Below the pieces are notes generated by a model that ran no database searches, had not been told where the DNA came from, and worked only from the letters and a program-made list of their open reading frames with translations. A stretch of DNA of 18,941 nucleotides from CALZJC01 sp041574955 (GTDB lineage Bacteria > Acidobacteriota > Thermoanaerobaculia > Multivoradales > JAHEKO01). This document shows, piece by piece, positions 1-10,300 of this stretch. The number at the start of each line of letters is the position of its first letter. The stretch's first letter is position 1. The position numbers were made by a program, and so were the translations under genes. Location: assembly GCA_041574955.1 (NCBI GenBank), contig JBFGNS010000087.1, positions 1 through 18,941 of the forward strand, given 5' to 3'.

Positions 1-1076
1 ACAAGGGCGGCCTGCGCTTCCACCCCTCGGTGACGCTCAGCGTGCTCAAGTTCCTCTGCTTCGAGCAGTGCTTCAAGAACGCTCTCACCACGCTGCCGAT
101 GGGCGGCGCCAAGGGCGGCGCCAACTTCAACCCCAAGGGCAAGTCCGATCGCGAGGTGATGCGGTTCTGCCAGTCGCTGATGATCGAGCTGCACCGCCAC
201 ATCGGCGAGGACACCGACGTGCCGGCGGGCGACATCGGGGTCGGGCGGCGCGAGATCAGCTACCTGTTCGGTCAGTACAAGCGGCTCGAGAACCGTTTCA
301 CCGGCACGCTCACCGGCAAGGGGCTGAGCTTCGGCGGCAGCCTGATCCGCACCGAGGCCACCGGCTACGGCTGCGTCTACTTCACCCAGCAGATGCTCGA
401 CAGCGTCGGCGACGGCCTCGAGGGCAAGAGCTGCGCGGTGTCGGGCTCGGGCAACGTGGCGATCTACACGACCGAGAAGCTGATCCAGCTCGGCGCCAGG
501 CCGGTGACGCTGTCCGACTCGAGCGGCACCATCCACGATCCCGACGGCATCGACGCCGACAAGCTCGAGTTCGTCAAGGAGCTCAAGGAGGTGCGGCGCG
601 GCCGCATCCGCGAGTACGCCGAGGAGTTCGGCGTCGACTACCTCGACGGCGGCAAGCCGTGGGACGTGCCGTGTGACGCCGCATTCCCGTGCGCCACCCA
701 GAACGAGCTCGACGAGAACGACGCCGCCTCGCTGCTCGGCAACGGCTGCAAGGTGGTGGCCGAGGGCGCCAACATGCCGTGCACCCGCGAGGCCGCCCGC
801 CGCTTCCGCGACGCCCGCATCCTGTTCGCGCCGGGCAAGGCGGCCAACGCCGGCGGCGTCGCCGTGTCGGGGCTCGAGCAGAGCCAGAACGCCCTGCGAA
901 TCTCGTGGAGCCGCGACGAGGTGGACGACCGCCTCCAGGGCATCATGCGCAGCATCCACCAGCAGTGCGCCGAGATGGGCGGCGACGGCGACGGCTGGAT
1001 CGACTACGTCAAGGGCGCCAACCTGGCGGGCTTCAAGAAGATCGCCGACGCCATGCTGGCCTACGGCGTGGTCTAG
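1..1076 (+). CDS. gdhA: Glutamate dehydrogenase (hexameric GdhA type), 5'-truncated by window edge
   Basis: Interconverts glutamate with 2-oxoglutarate plus ammonium in the cytoplasm. The reading frame is open from base 3, and the first visible residues (KGGLRFHPSV) match the substrate-binding segment near residue 92 of E. coli GdhA, so roughly 90 N-terminal residues are missing. Family motifs follow in order: LTTLPMGGAKGG with the catalytic-lysine region, DTDVPAGDIGVG, GKGLSFGGSLIRTEATGYG, the Rossmann loop VSGSGNVA, then FPCATQNELD, EGANMP and FAPGKAANAGGVA. The C-terminus (GANLAGFKKIADAMLAYGVV) ends where the family usually ends. The usual GVGGRE reads GVGRRE here. NADP preference is inferred from overall resemblance to GdhA. 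The TAG stop at 1074-1076 overlaps the stop of the convergent ketoacyl synthase gene. Confidence 0.95.
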   Translation, partial: KGGLRFHPSVTLSVLKFLCFEQCFKNALTTLPMGGAKGGANFNPKGKSDREVMRFCQSLMIELHRHIGEDTDVPAGDIGVGRREISYLFGQYKRLENRFTGTLTGKGLSFGGSLIRTEATGYGCVYFTQQMLDSVGDGLEGKSCAVSGSGNVAIYTTEKLIQLGARPVTLSDSSGTIHDPDGIDADKLEFVKELKEVRRGRIREYAEEFGVDYLDGGKPWDVPCDAAFPCATQNELDENDAASLLGNGCKVVAEGANMPCTREAARRFRDARILFAPGKAANAGGVAVSGLEQSQNALRISWSRDEVDDRLQGIMRSIHQQCAEMGGDGDGWIDYVKGANLAGFKKIADAMLAYGVV

Positions 1077-2338
1077 GCCCGCTCGCCGTCCCAGCGCCGC
1101 GCGACCAGCGCGGCGTTGGTGCCGCCGAAGCCGAAGTTCAGGGTGAGCGCGGTGCGGAGCGGCCGGTCGATCGGCTGGCGCGCCACCGGCAGCCCCTCGA
1201 ACGCCGGATCCAGCTCGTCGATGTTGATCGACGGTGTGATGAAACCGCCCTCGAGCATGCCGATCGAGTAGATCAGCTCGTGCGCGCCGGTGGCGCCGAG
1301 CGAGTGGCCGGTCATCGACTTGGTCGACGAGAACGGCGGCATCGCCTCGCCGAAGACGGCGCGCAGGGCGGCGACCTCGGAGGCGTCGCCGGCCACCGTC
1401 GAGGTGCCGTGGGTGTTGACGTAGTCGACCGCGCCGGGCTCGAGCCCTGCGTCATCGAGCGTCATCCGCACGCACTCGGCGCCGTGCCGGCCGTCGGGCT
1501 CGGGCAGCACGAGCTCGTGGCCGTCGGAGTTGGCGCCGTAGCCCAACAGCTCGCCGCGGATGCGAGCGCCGCGGGCCCGCGCTCGCTCGAGGCTCTCGAG
1601 CAGCACCACGCCGGCGCCGCCACTCAGCACGAAGCCGTCGCGGCCGGCGTCGTAAGGCCGCGAGGCCTGCTCGGGCCGATCGTTGTACTTCGTCGACAAC
1701 GCGATGCGCAGCGCCTGGAAGGTGGCGGCGATGAGCTCGCTGACGTCCTCGCCGCCGCCGGCCACCGCGGCGTCGAGCACCCCGGCGCGGATCAGCTCGA
1801 AGGCGTTGCCGACGTTGTGGGTCGAGGTCGAGCAGGCCGAGCTGATCGAGTAGGAGCGGCCGTGCACGCCCAGCAGGTTGGCGACCACCGCGCTGGTGCC
1901 ACTGCACATCGCCCGGTAGCAGGTGTAGGGGTCCACGCGGCGGCTCTTGCCGGCGAACGCCAGCTCGGAGGCGCGATAGACGGCGTGGCCGTCGATGGTC
2001 GAGCTGCCGACCAGGCAGCCGACCTTTCCCTCGGCCAGCGCGCCGGGCTCGAGACCGGCGTCGGCCATCGCGTCGAGTGCCGCCAGCGAGCAGAACAGCG
2101 CGGCGCGGGTCGAGGCGTTCTGCAACCGCTTGGCGATGCCGGCCCGCTCGAGCTTGTCCTCGTACCCCTCGATCGGGCCCGCCACCCGGCTGGTGAGGCC
2201 GTACTGCTCCCACTCCGGCATGGCGCGCAGGCCGCTCTCGCCGCGGCGCAGCCGCGCCATCACCGACGCGTAGTCGTGTCCCAGGCAGGACAGCAGCCCC
2301 ACCCCGGTGACCACCACCCGCTGCGAGCCGCCGGTCAC
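1073..2338 (-). CDS. fabB: Beta-ketoacyl-ACP synthase I-type (KAS I) condensing enzyme
   Basis: Condenses malonyl-ACP with an acyl-ACP in fatty-acid elongation. The 421-residue protein has the thiolase fold and the full Cys-His-His triad: Cys169 in SISSACSTSTHNVG, His310 in NTHGTSTVAGD and His345 in STKSMTGHSLGATGAHE. Stretches such as LSTKYNDRPEQASRPYDA, GFITPSINIDELDP and the glycine-rich end NFGFGGTNAALV resemble E. coli FabB more than FabF, so I call KAS I. The start is GTG at 2336-2338, 13 bases after the stop of the acyl carrier protein gene, so both are probably on one mRNA and the carrier may be its dedicated partner. No fabA-like dehydratase lies in the window. A specialised lipid or polyketide role is possible. 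The 3' end overlaps gdhA tail to tail by 4 bases. Confidence 0.88.
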   Translation of the reverse strand: MTGGSQRVVVTGVGLLSCLGHDYASVMARLRRGESGLRAMPEWEQYGLTSRVAGPIEGYEDKLERAGIAKRLQNASTRAALFCSLAALDAMADAGLEPGALAEGKVGCLVGSSTIDGHAVYRASELAFAGKSRRVDPYTCYRAMCSGTSAVVANLLGVHGRSYSISSACSTSTHNVGNAFELIRAGVLDAAVAGGGEDVSELIAATFQALRIALSTKYNDRPEQASRPYDAGRDGFVLSGGAGVVLLESLERARARGARIRGELLGYGANSDGHELVLPEPDGRHGAECVRMTLDDAGLEPGAVDYVNTHGTSTVAGDASEVAALRAVFGEAMPPFSSTKSMTGHSLGATGAHELIYSIGMLEGGFITPSINIDELDPAFEGLPVARQPIDRPLRTALTLNFGFGGTNAALVARRWDGERA

Positions 2339-2351
2339 GGCCGCCGCCCGC

Positions 2352-2615
2352 CTAGCCGGCCTGCTCCGCCGTCTTGCGGCGGATCAGCGCCAGCACGTCG
2401 CCCACCGTGGCGAGCGCCTCGATCTCCTCGTCGCCGACCTCGACGTCGAACGCCTCCTCGAGGCTCAGCACCATGGTCACCGCCTGCAGCGAGTCGAGTC
2501 CGAGATCGTCGCGCAGGTGGGTGTCGTCGTCGATCGCCGCCGCGTCGAGCGGCGAGTCGGTGGCGTCGATCAGCTCGCTCACCACCCGCTCGCGGATGGC
2601 CTTCTCGTCGGGCAT
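2352..2615 (-). CDS. Acyl carrier protein
   Basis: Small acidic carrier whose serine takes the 4'-phosphopantetheine arm and shuttles acyl chains between enzymes. The protein of about 87 residues has the signature DDLGLDSLQAVTMVLSLEE; the serine of LDSL is residue 42 from the chosen ATG. It is followed by the usual acidic helix and the C-terminal TVGDVLALI helix. A GTG lies directly before the ATG (2616-2618), but the AGGAG at 2623-2627 is 7 bases from the ATG and only 4 from the GTG, so I prefer the ATG. The gene sits between the POT permease and the KAS I gene, in the same direction and with tiny gaps. Pairing with KAS I is inferred from position. Housekeeping AcpP is an alternative, although the sequence is fairly divergent. 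Confidence 0.9.
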   Translation of the reverse strand: MPDEKAIRERVVSELIDATDSPLDAAAIDDDTHLRDDLGLDSLQAVTMVLSLEEAFDVEVGDEEIEALATVGDVLALIRRKTAEQAG

Positions 2616-2622
2616 CACCGCT

Positions 2623-2625
2623 CTC

Positions 2626-2627
<2 letters not shown>
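2623..2627 (-). promoter_or_regulatory. Ribosome binding site for the acyl carrier protein, overlapping the permease stop
   Basis: On the minus strand AGGAG lies 7 bases before the ATG at 2615 and shares bases with the TAG stop of the upstream permease (2626-2628). This supports translational coupling between the two genes and decides the ATG over the adjacent GTG start. Confidence 0.6.
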
Positions 2628-4125
<1,498 letters not shown>

Positions 4126-4202
4126 ACGGATCTCCGATCGGTTGGTCGTCAGGGGAGGGTTTGACGGCGCCCAGGAAGGTCGGGCAGCCGCCGGGTCGCC
4201 GC

Positions 4203-4208
4203 ATTGTA
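4203..4208 (-). promoter_or_regulatory. Possible -10 hexamer upstream of the permease operon
   Basis: On the minus strand TACAAT lies 78 bases before the permease start, in the gap that follows the serine hydrolase gene. No convincing -35 element is placed 16-18 bases further upstream, so this is only a candidate. Confidence 0.2.
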
Positions 4209-4221
4209 CGGGAAAACCCGC

Positions 4222-4246
4222 ACCGGCCGCCCGCGGGCCGGCCGGT
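4222..4246 (-). terminator. Candidate intrinsic terminator after the serine hydrolase gene
   Basis: An 8-bp perfect GC-rich stem (ACCGGCCG pairing with CGGCCGGT), extended by 2 more pairs past one mismatch, starts 5 bases after the hydrolase stop. Read on the minus strand it is followed by GCGGGTTTTCCCG, which gives a short T run and a second small hairpin. Placement is right for ending the 6032-4252 transcript, but the T tract is short. Confidence 0.4.
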
Positions 4247-4251
4247 AACGC

Positions 4252-5472
4252 TCAGCCGTCGCCGGCGGGCGCGACCGCCGCGACGATGCGCTGGAAGACC
4301 GCCGGCCAGGAGACTCCGCCCAGCTCCCGCCCGAAGCGGGCGAGGATCATCCGCTCGTGCGGGAAGACGTACAGGTACTGCCCGAGGTGCCCCCAACCGC
4401 CTGCCGCCCAGCGCTCGCGTCCGTCCGGCGCGTGCACCCACCAGCCGTACTGGTAGTGGATGTTGTCGCCGAAGCGCGGCACGCGGTCGCCGGGGTGCGG
4501 CTCGAGCGCACGCGCCACCCACCAGCCAGGCACGATCGTCTCGCCCCGCCAGCGGCCGCCCTCGAGGTACAGCCGGCCGAGCTTGGCGAAGTCCACGGCG
4601 CGCGCGTTGAGACCGCTCTCCATCTTGGCCATGGCGTCCTCGACGCTGTCGAGCGACCACGACGCGTCGAACTCCATGCCCAGCCGCCGCCAGATGCGGT
4701 CGGCGAAGTAGTCCGCCACCCGCCGTCCGGTGGCGCGCTCGAGCGCCATGCCGAGCAGGATTGGGTTGTAGGTGTTGTAGGCGAACGCCTCGCCCGGCGG
4801 CCCGGCGATCTCGAGCCCGAGCACGACCTGCCTGAGGCGCGGATGATAGTAGGCGCGCGGCTTGTCGCCCCACGGGGCATCGGTATCGCGAAAGGCGATG
4901 CCCGACTTCATCTGCAGCAGATGCTCCACCGTGATCGCCTTGAAGCGCGGGTCGCGTGCCGCCAGCTCGGGCAGGTAGTCGGTGATCGGGTCGGCCGGGC
5001 CGCCGAGGTGTCCGTCCGCCACCGCCGCCCCGACCAGCGCCGAAGTGACCGACTTGGCGATCGAGAACGAGGTCTGGACGGCGTCGCGCGACGAGCCGTT
5101 GAAGTAGCCCTCGAACAGCAGCCGGTCGTCGCGGACGACCAGCAGCGCGGTGGTCGCGGTGCGCTCGGCGAGGGCTTGCAGGCTCTCGCTCGGATGGTCG
5201 CCGGTGTCGATCGTCAACGACGCCAGCGGCTGGCCCGCGCCCGCGCCGCCACCCGCGAAGTCGAAGCGCGGCTGCGCGTTGCCGACCGGGTCGGCCGGAA
5301 AGCGGCGCCAGTCGTCGACGTCCGACGCCCGCCAGCGCATGAACCGACCGGGGTAGGTGTCGACGAACAGGTCGGAGTACATGCTGACCAGCAGACCGGC
5401 TACCGCCAGGGCCAGCGCGCCCAGACACCCCGCTCGCCGCCCACCGAGGCGCCGCGACCGCGGCTGACTCAC
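4252..5472 (-). CDS. Membrane-anchored serine hydrolase, beta-lactamase/penicillin-binding fold (class C-like)
   Basis: Probable periplasmic hydrolase of the class C beta-lactamase / DD-peptidase / esterase superfamily; the substrate is unknown. A hydrophobic stretch after an Arg-rich start (CLGALALAVAGLLVSM, residues 16-31) looks like a signal anchor. The active-site SxxK motif is SIAK (Ser137, Lys140) in TSFSIAKSVTSALVGAAV. The second motif is Tyr232 in AFAYNTYNPILLG, and the third (HxG) is HLG in GWGHLGQYLYVFP. The YNT in place of YxN is more like the EstB/NylB-type hydrolases than true lactamases. I chose GTG at 5472: its GTGA overlaps the upstream gene's stop, and the hydrophobic signal then sits at the N-terminus, giving 406 residues. 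The frame stays open further upstream only within the neighbouring gene. Confidence 0.85.
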   Translation of the reverse strand: MSQPRSRRLGGRRAGCLGALALAVAGLLVSMYSDLFVDTYPGRFMRWRASDVDDWRRFPADPVGNAQPRFDFAGGGAGAGQPLASLTIDTGDHPSESLQALAERTATTALLVVRDDRLLFEGYFNGSSRDAVQTSFSIAKSVTSALVGAAVADGHLGGPADPITDYLPELAARDPRFKAITVEHLLQMKSGIAFRDTDAPWGDKPRAYYHPRLRQVVLGLEIAGPPGEAFAYNTYNPILLGMALERATGRRVADYFADRIWRRLGMEFDASWSLDSVEDAMAKMESGLNARAVDFAKLGRLYLEGGRWRGETIVPGWWVARALEPHPGDRVPRFGDNIHYQYGWWVHAPDGRERWAAGGWGHLGQYLYVFPHERMILARFGRELGGVSWPAVFQRIVAAVAPAGDG

Positions 5473-6032
5473 GTCCCGGCGTCCCCCACCGGCTCTCCGG
5501 CGGACTCCGGCACGACAGCTCGCTCCCGGCGCCACTCGAAGTTCGAGTACTCGGCGCGGCCGTCGAGATGGAGCTTCTTGAACAGGAACCTCTCGCGCGC
5601 CTCCAACCGCCACTCCACCGGCACCAACGCTCGCCGCTCGAGGTCGAGCTCGAACAGCGCCGTCTCGGTTCCATCCTCCGAGCTCAGCTCGAACCGCCCG
5701 CTACCCACCGACCGCAGCCGGTCGCAGGCGAAGGGGATCGCGACCACCATGTCACCTTCACCGTCGAACGCCACGCTCTTCGCCAGGACCTCGTCCTCCA
5801 CCACCTCCGTGTCCAGCTCGCCATCGACATAGCTGAGCCGGGCGACCTGCAGCTTGACGAGGTCTCCGTTGAGCGAGATGTGCAGGCGGCGCTCGACCGT
5901 GAACGAGCCCGCCAGCCAACGCTCGTGCGCCTGCCGGGCAGTGCCGCAGTCCGCGCCGGCCAGACCGGCCGCCAACAGCGACGACAGCAGCACCGGCACC
6001 AGCCGCGCGAACTCGGGCATCAGGGAACGCAT
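5469..6032 (-). CDS. Exported protein of unknown function, coupled to serine hydrolase
   Basis: I do not recognise the family. The 187-residue product starts with a classic signal peptide (ARLVPVLLSSLLAAGLAGADC), so it should be exported to the periplasm. The Cys after ADA-like residues is a poor lipobox, making cleavage by signal peptidase I more likely. The mature part is rich in charged, strand-forming stretches (for example ERRLHISLNGDLVKLQVARL), and a beta-rich fold is likely. ATG at 6030-6032 is chosen over a TTG ten codons upstream. The stop overlaps the hydrolase GTG by 4 bases, so the two are probably translated together. A role as accessory or partner of the hydrolase is inference from position alone. 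Confidence 0.65.
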   Translation of the reverse strand: MRSLMPEFARLVPVLLSSLLAAGLAGADCGTARQAHERWLAGSFTVERRLHISLNGDLVKLQVARLSYVDGELDTEVVEDEVLAKSVAFDGEGDMVVAIPFACDRLRSVGSGRFELSSEDGTETALFELDLERRALVPVEWRLEARERFLFKKLHLDGRAEYSNFEWRRERAVVPESAGEPVGDAGT

Positions 6033-6091
6033 GCTACCCCGCGTGGCCGCCGCGTGGCGCAATCCACGGCGAGCTGGCGTAGGATTGACGC

Positions 6092-6286
6092 ATGCGGACT
6101 CGTACCAGGTTCATCGCCGTCGGTCTCGCCGTGGCGGCCCTGGGCTGCGCCGCCACCCCACGTCCCGGGGCCGGCGAGGGTCGGGCCAGGGTGCTCGTCT
6201 GCCACAAGGGCAAGACTCTCGAGGTCGCCGCGCCGGCGGTCGACGCCCACCTGCGGCACGGCGACAGCCGCGGGCCCTGCCGATAG
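6092..6286 (+). CDS. Small lipoprotein with isolated CHxG...HxxHGDxxGPC motif
   Basis: A 64-residue protein with a lipoprotein signal (FIAVGLAVAALGC; lipidated Cys19) and a short mature part. The mature part holds one compact motif: Cys37-His38-Lys-Gly, then VDAHLRHGDSRGPC with His53, His56, Asp58 and Cys63. The same Cys-His...AHLxHGDxxGxC pattern occurs as a terminal or internal module in many secreted bacterial proteins; here it stands alone behind a lipobox. The two cysteines could form a disulfide, and the histidines and aspartate could hold a metal. Neither is shown. AGGA lies 8 bases upstream of the ATG. It is divergent from the exported-protein gene across a gap of 59 bases. Confidence 0.75.
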   Translation: MRTRTRFIAVGLAVAALGCAATPRPGAGEGRARVLVCHKGKTLEVAAPAVDAHLRHGDSRGPCR

Positions 6287-6330
6287 GAGGGGCGCGGGCG
6301 CTCGGCTCGGCGCGCGCCGATCAGCCGGCC

Positions 6331-7203
6331 GTGGCAGCCGACGAGCCGATCCTGGTCACCGGTGCCGGTGGCAAGACGGGCCTGGCGGTGATCCGGGCGC
6401 TTGCCGCGGCGGGCAGGCGGGTGCGGGCTCTGGTGCGCCAGCCAGCCCACCGCGAGCGCGTCGCGAGTCAGGGCGCCGCCGAGATCGTCGAAGGCGACCT
6501 CGAGGACCGCGGCGCGCTGACGCCCGCCGCCCGCGGGGCGTGCACGATCTACCACGTCTGCCCCAACGTCCACCCGGCCGAGGTCGCGATCGGCCGCGGG
6601 GTGATCGCAGCGGCACGGGCGGCCGGCGTCGAGCGGTTCGTCCTGCACTCGGTCCTCCATCCCCAGGTCGAGGCCATGCCCCACCACTGGGCCAAGCTCA
6701 GGGTCGAGGAGCGGCTGTTCGAGTCGGGACTCGACTTCACCATCCTCCAGCCGGCGCCCTACATGCAGAACGTCCTGGCACAGTGGCGCTCGATCCGCGA
6801 CGACGGCGTCTACCGGGTGCCGTACGACCTGTCGGCGCGCGTCGCGATGGTCGACCTCGAGGAGGTCGCCAAGGTGGCCACGCGGGTGCTGACCGAGCCC
6901 GGTCACGGCGGCGCCACCTACGAGCTGTGCGCGCCGGGCCTGCTCGATCAGCACCAGATCGCCGCCGTGCTGGGCGATGCGCTGGGCCGCCCGGTCCACG
7001 CCGCGGTCGTGCCGCGGGCCGAGTGGCGAGAACGCGCCGCGGCCGCCGGCCTGGAGCGCGCGCGGATCGAGACGCTCCTGGCCATGTTCCGCTACTACGA
7101 GCGGTTCGGCATGAGCGGCAGCCCGTGGGTCCTCGAGCGTCTGCTCGGGCGGCCGCCGGTGGGGTTCGGCGACTTCGCGCGCCGTCTCGCGGCCGCCGGA
7201 TAG
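6331..7203 (+). CDS. NmrA-like / atypical SDR NAD(P)-binding protein
   Basis: The 290-residue protein has an N-terminal Rossmann fold with the dinucleotide loop VTGAGGKTG (residues 9-17) and then EIVEGDLED, where family members bind cofactor. The middle (YHVCPNVHPAEVAIGRGVIAA, GVERFVLHSVLHP, LDFTILQPAPYMQNV) follows the NmrA/HSCARG plan. This family includes redox-sensing regulators as well as quinone or isoflavone-type reductases, and I cannot choose between them. The typical SDR YxxxK pair is not evident; HHWAKLRVEE occupies that place, as in many NmrA-like proteins. GTG at 6331 is the only start that gives a sensible N-terminus, but it lacks a clear ribosome binding site; the frame continues upstream without homology. 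It lies 44 bases after the small lipoprotein and may share its mRNA. Confidence 0.85.
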   Translation: MAADEPILVTGAGGKTGLAVIRALAAAGRRVRALVRQPAHRERVASQGAAEIVEGDLEDRGALTPAARGACTIYHVCPNVHPAEVAIGRGVIAAARAAGVERFVLHSVLHPQVEAMPHHWAKLRVEERLFESGLDFTILQPAPYMQNVLAQWRSIRDDGVYRVPYDLSARVAMVDLEEVAKVATRVLTEPGHGGATYELCAPGLLDQHQIAAVLGDALGRPVHAAVVPRAEWRERAAAAGLERARIETLLAMFRYYERFGMSGSPWVLERLLGRPPVGFGDFARRLAAAG

Positions 7204-7283
7204 CGGCCACCGCGGTCGGATCCCGCTGGCGGTTCTGGTACCCTGCGCGCAAGTCGACAACCGAGCGCTGGGAAGCGCGGTCC

Positions 7284-7310
7284 CCACCCGCCGGGTGGCG
7301 GACCCGGGTC
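7284..7310 (+). promoter_or_regulatory. Hairpins in the leader of the kinase-STAND gene
   Basis: A perfect 6-bp stem (CCACCC/GGGTGG, loop GCC, 7284-7298) is followed by the palindrome GACCCGGGTC (7301-7310), ending 6 bases before the ATG. They would cover the start region in mRNA. No good ribosome binding site lies at the usual distance from the ATG. Control of translation by this structure is a guess. Confidence 0.3.
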
Positions 7311-7316
7311 GCAGGA

Positions 7317-10300
7317 ATGAGCCCCAAGGAGGTTCCGCAGGGAGCGCATACGGCTCCGACCGCCGAGCGGTCGGAGGCGCCGCTGTCGCCGGGCAGCGTG
7401 CTGGGCGGCCGCTACCGGATCGAGCGGCTGCTCGGCCGCGGCGGCATGGGAGAGGTGTGGCAGGCGTACGACCTCAAGCTACGGGTCGAGGTGGCGCTCA
7501 AGTCGATCCTGGCACGCTACGGCGACGACCCGCGGCTGGCCGACCTGCTGCGCCGCGAGGTGCGCGCCGCCCGCGAGGTGATCTCGCCCAACGTCTGCCG
7601 CATCTACGACCTGGTCGAGGCCGACGGCCTCGAGCTGCTGTCGATGGAGTACGTCGACGGCACGACGCTGCTTCACGTGCTCGACGAGCGCGGCCCGCTC
7701 GAGCTGCCCGAGGCGAGCGAGATCGCGCTCCAGCTGCTCGCCGGGCTGGAGGCGATCCACCGCGCCGGTCTGGTGCACCGCGACCTGAAGCCCGAGAACG
7801 TGATGATCACCCGCACCGGCCGGGTGGTGGTGATGGACTTCGGCATCGCGCGCGAGGCGCTGGGCTCGGCCGGCGGCACGGTGGCCGGCACGCCGGCCTA
7901 CATGGCCCCCGAGCAGACCCGCGGCGAGGCGGTGGACGCGCGCTCCGACGTCTTCGCCGCCGGCGTGGTGCTGGCCGAGATGGTGGGGCCCACCGGCATC
8001 GGCGACCCCGAGCGCCGCCAGCGGCTCTGGTCGGCGCTCCACCGCGATCCGCCGTTGCTGCCCGACGGGCCCTGGCAGCCGCTCATCCGGCGTGCGCTGG
8101 CGGTCTCCCCCGGGCAGCGCTACCCCACGGCCCTGGCGCTGGCCCGCGCCCTCGAGGAGGTCAGCCTGCGGGTCGAGGGCGCCGAGGACAAGACCCCCTA
8201 CCCCGGCCTGGCCTCCTTCACCGAGGCCAATGCCGAGTACTTCTACGGCCGCGAGGCCGAGGTCGAGGCGGTGTGGAAGAAGCTGGCACAGGCCCAGCTG
8301 CTGGGCGTCGTCGGCGCCTCGGGCGCGGGCAAGAGCTCGTTCGTGCGCGCCGGGCTGATCCCGGCCAGGCCCTCGGGCTGGGGCCATCTGGTCGCCACGC
8401 CGGGCTCGACGCCGTTCGCCGCCCTCGCCAAGGCACTGGTGCCGGAGCTCGGCGGCGACACCGAGGCGCTGCAGCAGATCGTCGACTTCGAGCGCATCCC
8501 GGTGGCGCTCGACCTGCTCGGCCGCTGGCGCCGCCACCACCACCAGGCGCTGCTGGTGGTGGACCAGTTCGAGGAGCTGTTCACGCTGTGCCCGGCCGAG
8601 ATCCAGACGCGCTTCGCCGAGCTGCTCGGCCGCGCCGCCCTCGAAGCCGACGTCCGGGTGCTACTGGTGATGCGCGACGACTTCCTGCTCCACTGCCACG
8701 CCCACCCGCCGCTGGCGCCGCTGTTCTCGGAGCTGACCCCGCTCAGCCAGCCGTCGGGCGAAGCGCTGCGCCGCGCCATCGTGCAGCCGGCGCTGGCCTG
8801 CGGCTACCGGTTCGAGGACGAAGCGCTGGTCGACGAGATGCTGGCCGAGGTCACCGGCGAGCGGGCGGCGCTGCCGCTGCTGGCGTTCGCCGCCGCCAGG
8901 CTGTGGGAGGCTCGTGACCGCGAGCGCGGGCTGCTGACCCGCGCCGCCCACGGGCGCATCGGCGGCGTCGGCGAAGCCCTGGCGCAGCACGCCGAGGCCA
9001 CCCTCGAGCGCATCGGCCGCCGACACCGGCCGCTGGTGCGCGAGCTGTTCCGCAACCTGGTCACCGCGCAGGGCACGCGCGCGGCTCGCGACGTCGACGA
9101 GCTGCTGTCGGTCTTCGACGGCTCCGACCGCGGCAACCGGGACGCGGCGCGCGAGGCGCTCGACGAGCTGGTCGCGGCACGGCTGCTGACCTCCTACGAG
9201 GCCCCGGCGAGCGGCGACGAGCAGGGCGCCGCGCGGGTCGAGATCGTCCACGAGTCGCTGATCACCTCCTGGCCGCGGCTGGTGCGGTGGCGCGGGCAAG
9301 ACGAGGAGGGCGCACGGCTGCGTGACGAGCTGCGCCAGGGGGCCGAGCTGTGGCAGACCCGGGGCCGCCCCGAGGACCTGCTGTGGACCGGCACCTCCTA
9401 CGGCGAGTTCGCACTCTGGCGCCAGCGCTACAGCGGCGGCCTGAGCGCCACCGAGGAGTCGTTCGCCCGCGCCATGGAGCGCCGAGTGCGGCGAGCGCGC
9501 CGGCGCAAGCAGGTGTTGCTGGCGGCGGTGGCGGCGGCGCTGCTGGCGGTGGCGGCGACGGTGACCGCGCTGTGGCGTCAGAGCGAGGCGGAGCGGCTGC
9601 GCGCCGAGGCCAGCAAGCTGCTGGCGCTCGGCCGGTTGGAGCTCGCCGAGGGCTCGTCGACGGCGGTGGCCCACGCCCTGGCGGCGCTCGAGCTGGCCGA
9701 CAGCGGCGACGCCCGCCGGTTCGCGCTCGAGGCCCTGTGGCAGGGGCCGACCGGTCTGGTGCTGCACGACGCCGACAGACCGGAGATCATCCCCTGGCCG
9801 TTCGACATCAGCACCGAAGGCCGCTGGCTCGCCCTGTCGCTCTACCCGGGCGGCTTCGGCATGATGCACGAGGACGGCACCCTGGTACGGCTGCCCCGCT
9901 CCCTCGAGGCCGGCATGCCGGAGCTCGCCGGCTTCGACCCGGACACCACCGTCGTGGTGACCAAGATGCAGCAGGAGCGCCTGCTGCGGGTCTTCTCGGT
10001 GCCCGACGGAGAGCCGGTGCGGCAAGTCGAGCTGGGCGGGCCGACGACCCCGCTCCCGGTCCGGGGCACGCGCGAGATCCTGACCTTCACCGCCGACGGC
10101 GATCCCCGCGGCCTGCGGGCGCGCGCCTGGGCGCCCGACGCCGGCACCGTGCGCGAGCTCGGCCGGCTGCGGCGCAGCGCCAGCCTGATGGGCATGGAGC
10201 AGGACCTCGAACGATGGCTGGAACAGCTGGGGCAGCTTCCCGTCACCACCGACTGGCGCGGCGAGCGGCTGTTCCTGCCGACCGCCGGGGCGGTCGCCAG

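Noticed and set aside
5568..7316. Long N-terminal extension of the kinase frame upstream of 7317
   Set aside because: The frame is open to 5568 but runs antisense to the exported-protein gene and through the NmrA-like gene. Homology begins shortly after the ATG at 7317.
9510..9565. GGCGGTGGCGGC-like tandem repeat
   Set aside because: It encodes the alanine-rich membrane helix of the kinase-STAND protein; codon bias explains the pattern.
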